This document shows, one piece after another, positions 1 through 8,754 of a stretch of 64,000 bases of DNA. The position numbers and the translations under genes were made by a program. The notes under the pieces are model-generated. The model did no database searches. It was not told where the DNA came from and saw only the letters and a program-made list of their open reading frames with translations. The stretch is from CAZTDU01 sp964617355 (GTDB taxonomy: Bacteria; Pseudomonadota; Gammaproteobacteria; Burkholderiales; SG8-39), in NCBI GenBank assembly GCA_964617355.1, contig CAZTXP010000055.1, forward strand, positions 1 to 64,000. The letters are read 5' to 3'. Each line of letters begins with the position of its first letter. Within the stretch, counting starts at the first letter, position 1.

Positions 1-116
1 TCAAGGGCATGCTGCCCAAGGGGCCGCTCGGCTACGCGATGCTGAAGAAACTGAAAGTCTACGGCGACGACAAGCACCCGCACTCGGCGCAGCAGCCCAA
101 GGCTCTGGAGATCTGA
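1..116 (+). CDS. rplM: 50S ribosomal protein L13, C-terminal fragment
   Basis: This is the last 37 codons of a gene whose start lies before the window. The translation reads KGMLPKGPLGYAMLKKLKVY and ends in ALEI, which is the typical C-terminus of bacterial L13 (GMLP.. and LKVY..HPH.AQ blocks). L13 is an early-assembling 23S rRNA-binding protein of the large subunit. The stop codon is two bases before the rpsI start, so the two form the usual rplM-rpsI operon. Confidence 0.93.
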   Translation, partial: KGMLPKGPLGYAMLKKLKVYGDDKHPHSAQQPKALEI

Positions 117-118
117 AC

Positions 119-511
119 ATGGTCGGTGACTACTACTACGGCACGGGTCGGCGCAAGGGCGCCGTCGCGCGCGTCTTCCTCAAGTCGGGCCGCGGCAACA
201 TCGTCGTCAACGGCCGTCCGGTGGATGAATTCTTCGCCCGCGAGACCGGGCGCATGGTCGTGCGCCAGCCGCTCGAGGTGGTGCAGATGAACGCCGCCTT
301 CGACATTCAGGTGAACGTCTTCGGCGGCGGCGAGTCGGGCCAGGCCGGCGCGGTGCGCCACGGCATCGCCCGCGCGCTTATCGAGTACGACGCCACGCTG
401 AAGCCGCAGCTGTCGTCCGCCGGGCTCGTCACGCGCGACGCGCGCGAGGTCGAGCGCAAGAAGGTCGGCCTGCACAAGGCCCGTCGGCGCAAGCAGTTCT
501 CCAAGCGCTGA
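119..511 (+). CDS. rpsI: 30S ribosomal protein S9
   Basis: The 130-residue protein has the full S9 length. It opens with the YYYGTGRRKGAVARVFLK block and ends in the basic tail RRRKQFSKR, whose terminal residues reach the P-site tRNA in the 30S head. It follows rplM by two bases, the standard co-transcribed L13-S9 pair. A stem with a short T-containing tail about 60 bases downstream probably ends the operon. Confidence 0.98.
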   Translation: MVGDYYYGTGRRKGAVARVFLKSGRGNIVVNGRPVDEFFARETGRMVVRQPLEVVQMNAAFDIQVNVFGGGESGQAGAVRHGIARALIEYDATLKPQLSSAGLVTRDAREVERKKVGLHKARRRKQFSKR

Positions 512-572
512 ACACCCGGGCGCCTCGCGCGCCCGATATCCAGGAGTCCGGAACCCGGATCCCGAACCGACG

Positions 573-600
573 AGCCGCCCGCAAGCGGCTTTGTCGTTTC
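573..600 (+). terminator. Probable intrinsic terminator of rplM-rpsI
   Basis: AGCCGC (573-578) pairs with GCGGCT (585-590) around a 6-base loop and is followed by TTGTCGTTT. The stem is short and the T-run is interrupted, so strength is uncertain. It also argues against starting the next gene at the TTG at 591, which lies directly behind the stem. Confidence 0.5.
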
Positions 601-617
601 TGGAACCGGACTCCTCC

Positions 618-1373
618 ATGGCGAAGAAGCTCTCCAAGCTGCGCCAGCGCTTCGGCATCGCCGCGCCGAAGGTCGCGGTGCGCACGCACCTGGCCTGGTA
701 CTGGCGCTGGCTGGGCCTCATGCTGCTGCTGTCCTGCTCGGCGGCGCTCGCGGCGTGGATGTACGACGCCGGCCGGAAGTTCGCGGGATTCGACAGCGGG
801 GAGGTAAAGGAAGAGCTTTCCGCGCTGCGCCGCGAGGCTGCGCTGATGAAGGCGGAACTGGAGCGCCTGCGCGCGATCGCGGACGCCTCCGACAGCCGCG
901 TGTCGATCGAGCGTACCGCGCAGCAGAAGCTGGCGCAGCAGATCCGCACGATGGAGTCCGACAATGCGCGGCTGCGCGAGGAACTGGCGATCTTCGAGAG
1001 CATGCTGTCGTCGAACGACGCGCGCGCGTCCCAGCCGCTCTCGATCCTGCGCTTCAAGGTCGACCCCGATGCCCTGCCAGGGGAGTATCGCTACCGCGTG
1101 CTGCTGCTTGCGCCGGGTGGACGACGGGACAAGGATTTCCAGGGCCGGCTCGAATTGGTGGTGAATATCAACGATTCGGGACGCAGTGTTATCATGACCT
1201 TTCCCGAGAAGACCGAAGACGCCGGCCCGTTCCGGCTTTCGTTCCGCCACTTCCACCGCATCGAGGGAACCTTCCGGGTCGACCCGAAGGCCAAGGCGGA
1301 GAGCGTGCAGGTCAGGGTGTACGAATCAGGCGCCGGCGCGGCGAAAGCCACGCGTTCGGCGACCGTCGGCTAG
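618..1373 (+). CDS. DUF6776-type inner-membrane coiled-coil protein
   Basis: This is a 251-residue protein of unknown function. A basic N-terminus precedes one hydrophobic segment at about residues 35-55 (LGLMLLLSCSAALAAWM). A charged heptad-like coiled coil follows at about 65-130 (EVKEELSALRREAALMKAEL and onwards), then a beta-rich C-terminal domain. This layout matches the DUF6776 proteins that sit between rpsI and a bactofilin gene in many Betaproteobacteria; that family name is from memory. ATG 618 was preferred to TTG 591 because the latter abuts the terminator stem. The bactofilin gene follows by 13 bases, suggesting a role at the envelope or in cell shape. Function is inferred from context only. 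Confidence 0.75.
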   Translation: MAKKLSKLRQRFGIAAPKVAVRTHLAWYWRWLGLMLLLSCSAALAAWMYDAGRKFAGFDSGEVKEELSALRREAALMKAELERLRAIADASDSRVSIERTAQQKLAQQIRTMESDNARLREELAIFESMLSSNDARASQPLSILRFKVDPDALPGEYRYRVLLLAPGGRRDKDFQGRLELVVNINDSGRSVIMTFPEKTEDAGPFRLSFRHFHRIEGTFRVDPKAKAESVQVRVYESGAGAAKATRSATVG

Positions 1374-1386
1374 CCGGAGGAAGCCC

Positions 1387-1788
1387 ATGTTCGGAAAGCA
1401 GAACAAGCCGCAGAACCGCATCGACAGCCTGATCGGGTCGACGACGCGCATCGAGGGCAACGTGTTCTTCAGCGGCGGGCTGCGCGTGGACGGCATGATC
1501 CGCGGCAACGTCGCCGCCCTGCCGGACCAGCCCGGGACGCTGGTGATCTCCGAGCACGCCCGCATCGACGGCGAGGTCGAGGCAGCGCACATCGTGGTCA
1601 ATGGGACGATCAATGGGCCGCTGAACGCCACCGAGACCTTGGAACTGCAGGCCGGGTCGAGGGTCAAGGGCGACGTCCACTACAAGAGCATCGAGATGCT
1701 GCAGGGCGCCGTCGTGGAGGGCCGGTTGGTGCACCGGGGCAGCAGCGAGGCGAAGAGCGTCGAACTCAAGCTGGCCGCCACCAAGTAG
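1387..1788 (+). CDS. Bactofilin (polymer-forming cytoskeletal protein)
   Basis: The 133-residue protein begins with a short polar tail (MFGKQNKPQNRIDSLIG). It continues with the repeated hydrophobic turns of a right-handed beta-helix (RIEGNVFFSGGLRVDGMIRG, GEVEAAHIVVNGTINGPL, GDVHYKSIEML), diagnostic of the bactofilin domain. Bactofilins self-assemble without nucleotide at the inner membrane and can recruit peptidoglycan enzymes. It lies 13 bases after the DUF6776 gene behind a CCGGAGGAAG ribosome-binding site. An M23 peptidase gene lies 1.6 kb away, a pairing seen for bactofilins elsewhere, though here they are not in one operon. Confidence 0.93.
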   Translation: MFGKQNKPQNRIDSLIGSTTRIEGNVFFSGGLRVDGMIRGNVAALPDQPGTLVISEHARIDGEVEAAHIVVNGTINGPLNATETLELQAGSRVKGDVHYKSIEMLQGAVVEGRLVHRGSSEAKSVELKLAATK

Positions 1789-1803
1789 GGGCGTAATCCC
1801 CGG

Positions 1804-1833
1804 TTGAGCATGGGGGCTAGGCGGCGGGATAAT
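1804..1833 (+). promoter_or_regulatory. Candidate sigma-70 promoter for erpA
   Basis: TTGAGC (1804-1809) and GATAAT (1828-1833) are separated by 18 bases and lie 27 bases before the erpA ATG. The spacing and the good -10 box support a promoter. It has not been tested against other possible sites. Confidence 0.45.
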
Positions 1834-1859
1834 CGCAGGATCGAGTCCAAGCACGGAGC

Positions 1860-2216
1860 ATGCAGATGAACGCAGTCACCGAGATGCCGGCCCCGCTGGT
1901 CTTCACCGACAATGCGGCGCGCAAGGTCAAGGAACTGATCGACGAGGAAGGCAACACCGAGCTGAAGCTGCGCGTCTTCGTGCAGGGCGGCGGTTGCTCC
2001 GGCTTCCAGTACGGCTTCACGTTCGACGAAGTGCAGAACGAGGACGACACCGCCATGAACAAGGACGGGGTCACGCTCCTCATCGACTCGATGAGCTACC
2101 AGTATCTGGTGGGCGCCGAGATCGACTACCAGGAGGGGCTGGAAGGCGCGCAGTTCGTGATCAAGAACCCGAACGCTACCAGCACCTGCGGCTGCGGATC
2201 CTCGTTCTCGGCCTGA
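1860..2216 (+). CDS. erpA: Iron-sulfur cluster insertion protein ErpA
   Basis: This is an A-type Fe-S carrier of 118 residues. The three cluster-ligating cysteines are present as GGGCSGFQY (Cys46) and the C-terminal CGC motif (Cys110, Cys112). ErpA hands 4Fe-4S or 2Fe-2S clusters to apo-proteins, including isoprenoid-synthesis enzymes. The N-terminus reads MQMNAVTEMP, so ATG 1866 is an alternative start. ErpA was chosen over IscA because betaproteobacterial erpA typically lies beside the rpsI-bactofilin genes and isc genes are absent here. Confidence 0.93.
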   Translation: MQMNAVTEMPAPLVFTDNAARKVKELIDEEGNTELKLRVFVQGGGCSGFQYGFTFDEVQNEDDTAMNKDGVTLLIDSMSYQYLVGAEIDYQEGLEGAQFVIKNPNATSTCGCGSSFSA

Positions 2217-2238
2217 ACCGGCGACCGCGAGTGAGCAG

Positions 2239-2265
2239 AGGGGGCCTTCGGGCCCCTTCGTCGTT
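2239..2265. terminator. Hairpin between convergent erpA and anmK
   Basis: GGGGCC (2241-2246), a TTCG tetraloop and GGCCCC (2251-2256) form a very stable stem, extended by AG/TT pairs and followed by TTCGTCGTT. It lies in the 49-base gap between two convergent genes and could terminate both. Confidence 0.75.
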
Positions 2266-3366
2266 CTAGCGGGGGTAAATCGCGCCGAGTACCCGCGCGC
2301 CGCGCGCCCCGGTGACCCCCGGCAGGTTGCCGGTCCGGCCTTCGATCGCGGCCTGCGCGAGCCAGGCGAACGCGAGCGCCTCGACGTGCATCGGATCGAG
2401 CCCGTGGGCGGTCGTCGGCTCGACGAGCGCGGGGCGCACCTCCTGCGTGATCCGCGACACCAGCCTCGCGTTGCTCGCGCCGCCCCCGCAAACGATCACG
2501 CGCTTGGTTCCCTGGCACCACCGTGCCAGGGCGTCGGCAACCGAGTGCGCCGTCAGCGCGAGCAGCGTGGCCTGGACGTCCGCCGCCGACTCGCCGCCCT
2601 TGAAGTTCTCGCGCACCCAGTCGATGTTGAACAGCTCGCGCCCGGTGCTCTTGGGCGGTCGTTTGCCGAAGTAGGAAATATCGAGCAGGCGTGCGAGCAG
2701 GGCGCGATCCTCGGTGCCGCTCGCAGCCCAGTCACCGCCTGCATCGAAGCGCGTGCCGAGATGCAGTTCGGCCCAGGCATCCAGCAGGCAGTTGCCGGGG
2801 CCGCTGTCGAATCCGGTGACGGTACCCGAGGCGGGAAGGTAGGTCAGGTTGGCGATGCCGCCCAGGTTCAGCACCGCCCGGGTCTCGCCGGGATCCGCGA
2901 ACACCGCGGCGTGGAAGGCCGGCACCAGGGGCGCACCCTGTCCGCCGGCGGCGAGATCGCGACTGCGGAAATCCGAGACCACCGTGATAGCGCTCAGTTC
3001 CGCGAGCAGCGCGGCATTGCCGATCTGCACGGTGTAGCCGCGTTCAGGACGGTGGCGGATCGTCTGCCCGTGGCAACCGACCGCCTGCACGTCGCGCGCC
3101 GGGATACCGGTCTGCAGGAGCAGTGCGGTGACGGCGGCCGCGTACTCGCGCGCGAGCGCATTGGACATCGCTCCCGCGCGATCGATCTCGTCGCTGCCCG
3201 GCTGGACCAGCCGGGCCAGCGCATTGCGCAGGCCATTGTCGAACGGGCGATGCGCGGTCGCGAGGATCGCGGGTCGGGGGCCGGACAGGTCTGCGAGCAC
3301 CGCGTCGACGCCGTCGAGGCTGGTGCCGGACATCAGGCCGGCATAGATCGCCTTGCGGCCGGGCAC
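2266..3366 (-). CDS. anmK: Anhydro-N-acetylmuramic acid kinase
   Basis: The 366-residue protein has the family length. It carries the signature YAGLMSGTSLDGVDAVLADL at its N-terminus, the ATP-site block FDSGPGNCLLDAW and the late motif VCGGGASN. AnmK phosphorylates and hydrates 1,6-anhydro-MurNAc to MurNAc-6-P during peptidoglycan recycling. The GTG at 3366 was selected because the signature begins only 11 residues inside it and the frame upstream overlaps the M23 peptidase gene. An 11-base gap to that peptidase suggests co-transcription: the peptidase remodels the wall and AnmK salvages its sugars. Confidence 0.95.
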   Translation of the reverse strand: MPGRKAIYAGLMSGTSLDGVDAVLADLSGPRPAILATAHRPFDNGLRNALARLVQPGSDEIDRAGAMSNALAREYAAAVTALLLQTGIPARDVQAVGCHGQTIRHRPERGYTVQIGNAALLAELSAITVVSDFRSRDLAAGGQGAPLVPAFHAAVFADPGETRAVLNLGGIANLTYLPASGTVTGFDSGPGNCLLDAWAELHLGTRFDAGGDWAASGTEDRALLARLLDISYFGKRPPKSTGRELFNIDWVRENFKGGESAADVQATLLALTAHSVADALARWCQGTKRVIVCGGGASNARLVSRITQEVRPALVEPTTAHGLDPMHVEALAFAWLAQAAIEGRTGNLPGVTGARGARVLGAIYPR

Positions 3367-3377
3367 GCGGGCGGGCG

Positions 3378-4661
3378 CTACTCGAGCAGCGCGAGGTTCG
3401 TCTGGCGCAGCAGGTCGAGGCGCGCGGCGAGCGGGCCGGCGTGCTTGCGGAAATCGCCCAGCGCCTGCGGCGGCACCGGCAGCGCGGCCGGCATCGCGAT
3501 CGTCATCGGGTTGCGCGCTTCGCCCGCGATGCGGAACTCGTAGTGCAGGTGGGGGCCCGTGGCCCAACCCGTCTGCCCGACGAAGCCGATCACGTCGCCC
3601 TGGGATACCCTCGAACCCTTCTTGATCCCGGGCGCGAAACCGGACAGGTGCGCGTAGGCCGTCGTATAGGCACCGTGGTGCTTGAGGATCACGAAGTTGC
3701 CGTAGCCCGCTTGCGGACCCGCGAACTCCACCACGGCGTCGCCGACCGCGCGCACGCGCGTGCCGCTCGGGGCCGCGTAGTCGATGCCCTTGTGCGCACG
3801 CCAGGTCTGCAGGAAGGGGTGCAGGCGCATGCCGAACCCGGAACTGACGCGCGAAAACTCGAGCGGCGAGCGCAGGAACGCCTTGCGCAGGTTGTCGCCG
3901 TTGGGCGCGTAGTAGCCGCCGACCTTGCGTCCGTCGGCGTCCGCCACTTCGTACCAGATGGCGCGGAAATCCTTGCCCTGGTTCGTGAACTCCGCCGACA
4001 GCACGCGGCCCGAGCGCAGCGGCCGGCCGTCGAGGTACTGCATCTCGTAGACCACCGAGAAGCGATCGCCACGCCGCAGGTCGCGATGGAAATCGATGTC
4101 GCCGCCGAAGATGTCCGCGAGCTGGATCGCCACGCCGTCGGGCAGGCCAGCGCCGTCCGCCGCCGCGAACAGCGAGCTGCGGATCGTCCCGGACTTCATG
4201 TGCACGCGCGTCTCGATCGCGGCGGATTCGGCGGAGGTCATCCAGCCTTCGCCGTCGCGCTGGAGCACGACGAGCTGGTCGCGCGCGGAGATGAAATTCA
4301 GTCGCAGGAGTTCGCCCGCGCCGTTGGTCTCGGCGGTGACGACGTGGCCCATGCGCAGCGGGCGCAGCGCGGGCAGCCTGGCCAGCCGCGTCGCCTCGTC
4401 CGCGGACACGCCGAGGCGCGACAGCAGCGCCGCGAGCGTGTCGCCGCGCTGGAAACGCTCTTCGCGCAGGAACCGGTCCGGCACCGGGATCACCGCCGAG
4501 GCGGCATCGATCACCACCGGCTCGACCTGGGTGCCGCGAGGCAGCAGCAGGGCGGCTTCCGGCGAATCACCGATGGTCGCGAAGGCCGCGACCGTGCCCG
4601 ACAGCGCGAGCACCGCCAGGGCCGCAAGGCGCAGCTTCAACTTGCTGTCGGCGAATCGCAT
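3378..4661 (-). CDS. M23-family murein endopeptidase (LytM domain)
   Basis: The 427-residue protein has an N-terminal transmembrane or signal segment (LKLRLAALAVLALSGTVAAF). A LysM-like region with RFQRGDTLAALLSRLGV and a central beta domain follow. The C-terminal M23 domain carries the zinc motifs HKGIDYAAPSGTRV and GPHLHYEF. Such enzymes cut peptidoglycan cross-links in the periplasm (MepM/YebA-like). ATG 4661 was chosen because it places the signal segment at the N-terminus. The gene is divergent from tyrS and probably heads a transcript with anmK, a common betaproteobacterial order. Confidence 0.93.
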   Translation of the reverse strand: MRFADSKLKLRLAALAVLALSGTVAAFATIGDSPEAALLLPRGTQVEPVVIDAASAVIPVPDRFLREERFQRGDTLAALLSRLGVSADEATRLARLPALRPLRMGHVVTAETNGAGELLRLNFISARDQLVVLQRDGEGWMTSAESAAIETRVHMKSGTIRSSLFAAADGAGLPDGVAIQLADIFGGDIDFHRDLRRGDRFSVVYEMQYLDGRPLRSGRVLSAEFTNQGKDFRAIWYEVADADGRKVGGYYAPNGDNLRKAFLRSPLEFSRVSSGFGMRLHPFLQTWRAHKGIDYAAPSGTRVRAVGDAVVEFAGPQAGYGNFVILKHHGAYTTAYAHLSGFAPGIKKGSRVSQGDVIGFVGQTGWATGPHLHYEFRIAGEARNPMTIAMPAALPVPPQALGDFRKHAGPLAARLDLLRQTNLALLE

Positions 4662-4750
4662 CGGTTCGGCTAAAATCCCTTGAATTTCAGGCGCATGGTG
4701 CGCCTCCAAGCAGTCGAGTGTAGCAAAGAACCCCCGGCCGTCCAAACCCC
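4662..4750 (+). promoter_or_regulatory. Divergent M23 peptidase/tyrS intergenic region
   Basis: These 89 bases separate two divergent starts. A TAAAAT hexamer (4671-4676) in the context GGCTAAAATCC is a likely -10 box for tyrS, although no good -35 is seen. GGCGCA-TGG-TGCGCC (4690-4704) forms a 6-bp stem in what would be the tyrS leader. No T-box-like structure is evident. Confidence 0.4.
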
Positions 4751-5950
<1,200 letters not shown>

Positions 5951-5969
5951 GCGTCGCAAGGAGGGCCGC

Positions 5970-6764
5970 ATGGCCACGCCCGTCTACGAGGTCTACGCCG
6001 TCAAGTACGCGCACCACGAGCGCCGCTCGAGCGAGAACTTCCTCGGCGGCGACGTGCACGACGTGCCGATGCCGCTCGACTACTTCGTCTGGCTGGTGCG
6101 GGGCGAGGGTCGCGAGATCGTGGTCGATTCGGGGTTCTCGGCCGAGATGGCCAGGAAGCGCCGCCGCAACCACCTGCGCTGCCCGGTCGAGGGCCTGAAG
6201 CTGCTGGGCTGCGATGCGCGCCTCGTGCGCGACGTCGTCGTCACCCACCTGCACTACGACCATGCCGGCAACTTCGACCTCTTCCCCGAGGCGACGCTGC
6301 ACATCCAGGACCGCGAGATGCAGTACGCCACCGGCCGCTACATGTGCCAGGAGTGCTTCCGCGGCGCCTTCGAGGTCGAGGACGTGGTGGCGATGGTGCG
6401 GCGCGTCTATGCCGGGCGCGTGCGCTTCCACGACGGCGACGCCGAGGTCGCGCCGGGCGTTTCCGTGCACCACATCGGCGGGCATACGCTCGGCCTGCAG
6501 GCGGTGCGGGTGCATACGGCGCGCGGCTGGGTCGTGCTCGCCTCCGACGCCGCGCACCTCTACGCCAACTTCCGCGACGCACGGCCGTTCCCCATCGTGC
6601 TCGACGTCGGCCGGATGGTCGATGGCTACGCGCGCCTGCGCGCGCTCGCGGATTCCGACGACCACGTCGTCCCCGGACATGATCCGCTCGTCCTGTCGCG
6701 CTACCCCGCGCCTTCGGATGCGCTCTCGGGCATCGTCGCGCGCCTCGATGTCGCGCCGCGTTGA
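5970..6764 (+). CDS. Metallo-beta-lactamase-fold hydrolase, N-acyl homoserine lactonase-like
   Basis: This is a 264-residue enzyme with the dinuclear-zinc motif THLHYDHAGN (His93, His95, Asp97, His98), a later HHIGGHTLG histidine block, the bridging-Asp region VVLASDAAHLY and a final VPGHDPLVL. This order matches AttM/AiiA-type lactonases rather than class B beta-lactamases or glyoxalase II. Such enzymes open acyl-homoserine lactone or related lactone rings. No luxI/luxR pair is nearby, so the substrate is open. There is no signal peptide. The start is set by the AAGGAGGG site five bases upstream of ATG 5970. The stop codon lies in the first unit of a tandem repeat. Confidence 0.82.
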   Translation: MATPVYEVYAVKYAHHERRSSENFLGGDVHDVPMPLDYFVWLVRGEGREIVVDSGFSAEMARKRRRNHLRCPVEGLKLLGCDARLVRDVVVTHLHYDHAGNFDLFPEATLHIQDREMQYATGRYMCQECFRGAFEVEDVVAMVRRVYAGRVRFHDGDAEVAPGVSVHHIGGHTLGLQAVRVHTARGWVVLASDAAHLYANFRDARPFPIVLDVGRMVDGYARLRALADSDDHVVPGHDPLVLSRYPAPSDALSGIVARLDVAPR

Positions 6765-6798
6765 CAGCCCCGCGTTGACAGCCCCGCGTTGACAGTCC
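6757..6798 (+). repeat. Three tandem 14-bp repeats with TTGACA boxes
   Basis: The unit CGCGTTGACAGCCC occurs at 6757, 6771 and 6785; the last copy ends GTCC. The first unit contains the TGA stop of the preceding hydrolase. Each unit carries TTGACA, so the -35 consensus is present three times. Confidence 0.95.
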
Positions 6799-6817
6799 AT
6801 GGGGTGGCTCCTAACAT
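6789..6817 (+). promoter_or_regulatory. Sigma-70-type promoter of the TRAP operon
   Basis: TTGACA (6789-6794, inside the third repeat unit) is followed after 17 bases by TAACAT (6812-6817). This places transcription start near 6824 and a leader of roughly 45 bases before dctP. The -35 is a perfect consensus and the spacing is optimal. The upstream TTGACA copies have no equally spaced -10. Confidence 0.7.
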
Positions 6818-6870
6818 CCCCCGACTACCCGTTCCATCCCTGACCTGATTTCTTCGTAGGAGGAGAAAAC

Positions 6871-8028
6871 ATGCGTTCCCAGTTCCTCAAGGCGTGCGCG
6901 GCTGCGGTCGCGCTGGGCTTCGCGGCATCCGCCGCGGCCCAGGCGCCTGCCGCGGCCCCGGCCGGCGGCAAGACGCTCAAGATGCAGTCCACGTGGCCGG
7001 CGAGTTCCAGCCTGCAGGAGAACTTCAAGCTCTTCGCCGAGCGCGTCGACAAGCTCACCGCCGGCCAGTTGAAGGTCGAGGCGATGGCCGCCGGGCAGGT
7101 GGTGCCGCCGTTCGAGGTGCTCGACGCCACGCACAAGAAGGTGCTCGACGGCGCCCACGCCGTGTCCTACTACTGGATCGGCAAGAACAAGGCGACGACG
7201 CTGTTCGCGTCCACGCCGGCGGGCCCGTTCGGCATGGACCACATGGACTTCCTCGGCTGGATGTACGAGGGCGGCGGCCTGCAGCTCTACTGGGACATGT
7301 ACCAGAAGGAGATGAAGCTCAACGTCGTCGCGTTCCCGATCATGCCCTCGAGCCCGCAGGCCTTCGGCTGGTTCAAGCGCCCGATCAAGAACCTCGCCGA
7401 CTTCAAGGGCATGAAGTGCCGGCAGACCGGCATCGTCGCCGAGATCTTCCAGAAGATGGGCATGACCACCGTCAACATGCCCGGCGGCGAGATCATCCCG
7501 GCCGCGCAGCGCGGCGTCATCGACTGCGCCGAGTGGGTCGGCGGCGTGGAAGACCTTCGCCTCGGCCTGCCCCAGGCATTCAAGTACCACTACGTGCCGG
7601 GCATGCACGAGCCGAGCGTCTTCGGCGAGGTGCTGATCAACAGCGAGGTGTGGGGCGCGCTGCCGGCGCAGCAGCAGGAAGCGGTCAAGTCGGCGACCGT
7701 CGACACGATGATCCGCTGGTGGATCCGCTGGCAGAAGCAGAACGCCGACGCGATCGACGAGATGCGCACCAAGCACGGCGTGCAGATCCTGCGCACGCCG
7801 CCGGACATCCTGACCGCGTTCCTGAAGACCTGGGACGAGATGGCCAAGGAAGAGGCGGCGAAGAACCCGTTCTTCAAGAAGGTGCTCGATTCGCAGCGTG
7901 AATACGCGGCCAAGGTCGTGCCGGCCAAGCGCTTCATGTACCCGCCGTACTCGTTCGCGGCGAACTACTACTTCCCCGAGAAGCCGGCCGCGGCGGCGCC
8001 CGCGAAGGCCGCAGACAAGAAGAAGTAG
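6871..8028 (+). CDS. dctP: TRAP transporter substrate-binding protein, 2-oxo acid/lactate type
   Basis: A 385-residue periplasmic receptor. The signal peptide spans about residues 1-23 (MRSQFLKACAAAVALGFAAS). The mature part has the DctP fold with blocks GPFGMDHMDFLGWMYEGGG, VNMPGGEIIPAAQRGVIDCAEWVGG and KYHYVPGMHEPS. The EWVG and GGEI blocks are typical of the TakP-like group that binds monocarboxylic 2-oxo acids or lactate; the specific ligand is inference. The C-terminus ends in a low-complexity KPAAAAPAKAADKKK tail. An AGGAGGAGA site sets the start. It feeds the dctQ/dctM permease downstream, from which it is separated by a strong terminator. Confidence 0.93.
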   Translation: MRSQFLKACAAAVALGFAASAAAQAPAAAPAGGKTLKMQSTWPASSSLQENFKLFAERVDKLTAGQLKVEAMAAGQVVPPFEVLDATHKKVLDGAHAVSYYWIGKNKATTLFASTPAGPFGMDHMDFLGWMYEGGGLQLYWDMYQKEMKLNVVAFPIMPSSPQAFGWFKRPIKNLADFKGMKCRQTGIVAEIFQKMGMTTVNMPGGEIIPAAQRGVIDCAEWVGGVEDLRLGLPQAFKYHYVPGMHEPSVFGEVLINSEVWGALPAQQQEAVKSATVDTMIRWWIRWQKQNADAIDEMRTKHGVQILRTPPDILTAFLKTWDEMAKEEAAKNPFFKKVLDSQREYAAKVVPAKRFMYPPYSFAANYYFPEKPAAAAPAKAADKKK

Positions 8029-8046
8029 CCGGCCGCAAGGTCGATG

Positions 8047-8077
8047 AAAGGGGCGGCGCGTGCCGCCCCTTTTTTTT
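8047..8077 (+). terminator. Strong intrinsic terminator between dctP and dctQ
   Basis: AAAGGGGCGGC (8047-8057), a 4-base loop and GCCGCCCCTTT (8062-8072) form an 11-bp stem followed by a continuous T-run to 8077. Partial read-through would give more receptor than permease. Confidence 0.93.
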
Positions 8078-8199
8078 GCGCGCACCGCTTTGGAGCGTCT
8101 CGCGTCGACGGCCACAACCGCGACGATGGGAAGTAAACTCCAAGCCGGGGGGCGGCGATTCGCTCCCCGTTTTCATTGCAAGCCGCGGGGAGGAAGCCC

Positions 8200-8751
8200 A
8201 TGTCCGAGCAGTTATCCGGCGCGATCCGGCTGGTGCGCGTCATCGACAGGTTCACCGACACGACCGGCACGTGGGTGGCGTGGCTGAACGTGCCGCTGGT
8301 GCTCGCCGTCGCCTACGAGGTCTTCGCGCGCTACCTGTTCGATTCGCCCACCATCTGGGCCTACGACGTCACCTACATGCTCTACGGCACGATCTTCATG
8401 CTCGGCTCCGCGTTCGCGCTGCACAAGGGCGCCCACATCCGCACCGATTTCTTCTTCGACAAGTGGTCGATCAAGACCAAGGGCATGATCGACACCATCG
8501 CGTACGTGGCGTTCTTCTTCCCGGCGTTCTTCGTCTTCATGCTGGTGAGCTGGTCCGAGGGCTGGTATGCCTTCACCATCAACGAGACCTCCGAGCAGAC
8601 GCCGTGGCGGCCGATCCTCTGGCCGTACAAGATGGTAGTGCCGCTTACCTGCCTGCTGCTGCTCGTGCAGGGCGTGTCGGAGCTGATCAAGAGCCTGCAC
8701 GCGGCGCGTACCGGCATCGAGCTCGAGCACAAAGAAAAGATCGAGGTCTGA
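8200..8751 (+). CDS. dctQ: TRAP transporter small permease
   Basis: The 183-residue protein has four hydrophobic segments, including VAWLNVPLVLAVAYEVFARY and VAFFFPAFFVFMLVSW. The family signature PTIWAYDVTYMLYG is followed by LHKGAHIRTDFF. DctQ docks on the large DctM subunit and is needed for sodium-driven uptake. ATG 8200 follows a GGGGAGGAAG site and is preferred to TTG 8176. A 3-base gap to dctM indicates translational coupling. Confidence 0.93.
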   Translation: MSEQLSGAIRLVRVIDRFTDTTGTWVAWLNVPLVLAVAYEVFARYLFDSPTIWAYDVTYMLYGTIFMLGSAFALHKGAHIRTDFFFDKWSIKTKGMIDTIAYVAFFFPAFFVFMLVSWSEGWYAFTINETSEQTPWRPILWPYKMVVPLTCLLLLVQGVSELIKSLHAARTGIELEHKEKIEV

Positions 8752-8754
8752 ACC

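Noticed and set aside
591..617. TTG start for the DUF6776 protein
   Set aside because: It lies directly after the rpsI terminator stem. ATG 618 gives the expected basic N-terminus.
6757..6798. Tandem repeats as a CRISPR-like array
   Set aside because: Units are 14 bp, directly adjacent, with no spacers and no cas genes; they are better explained as a promoter-linked tandem repeat.
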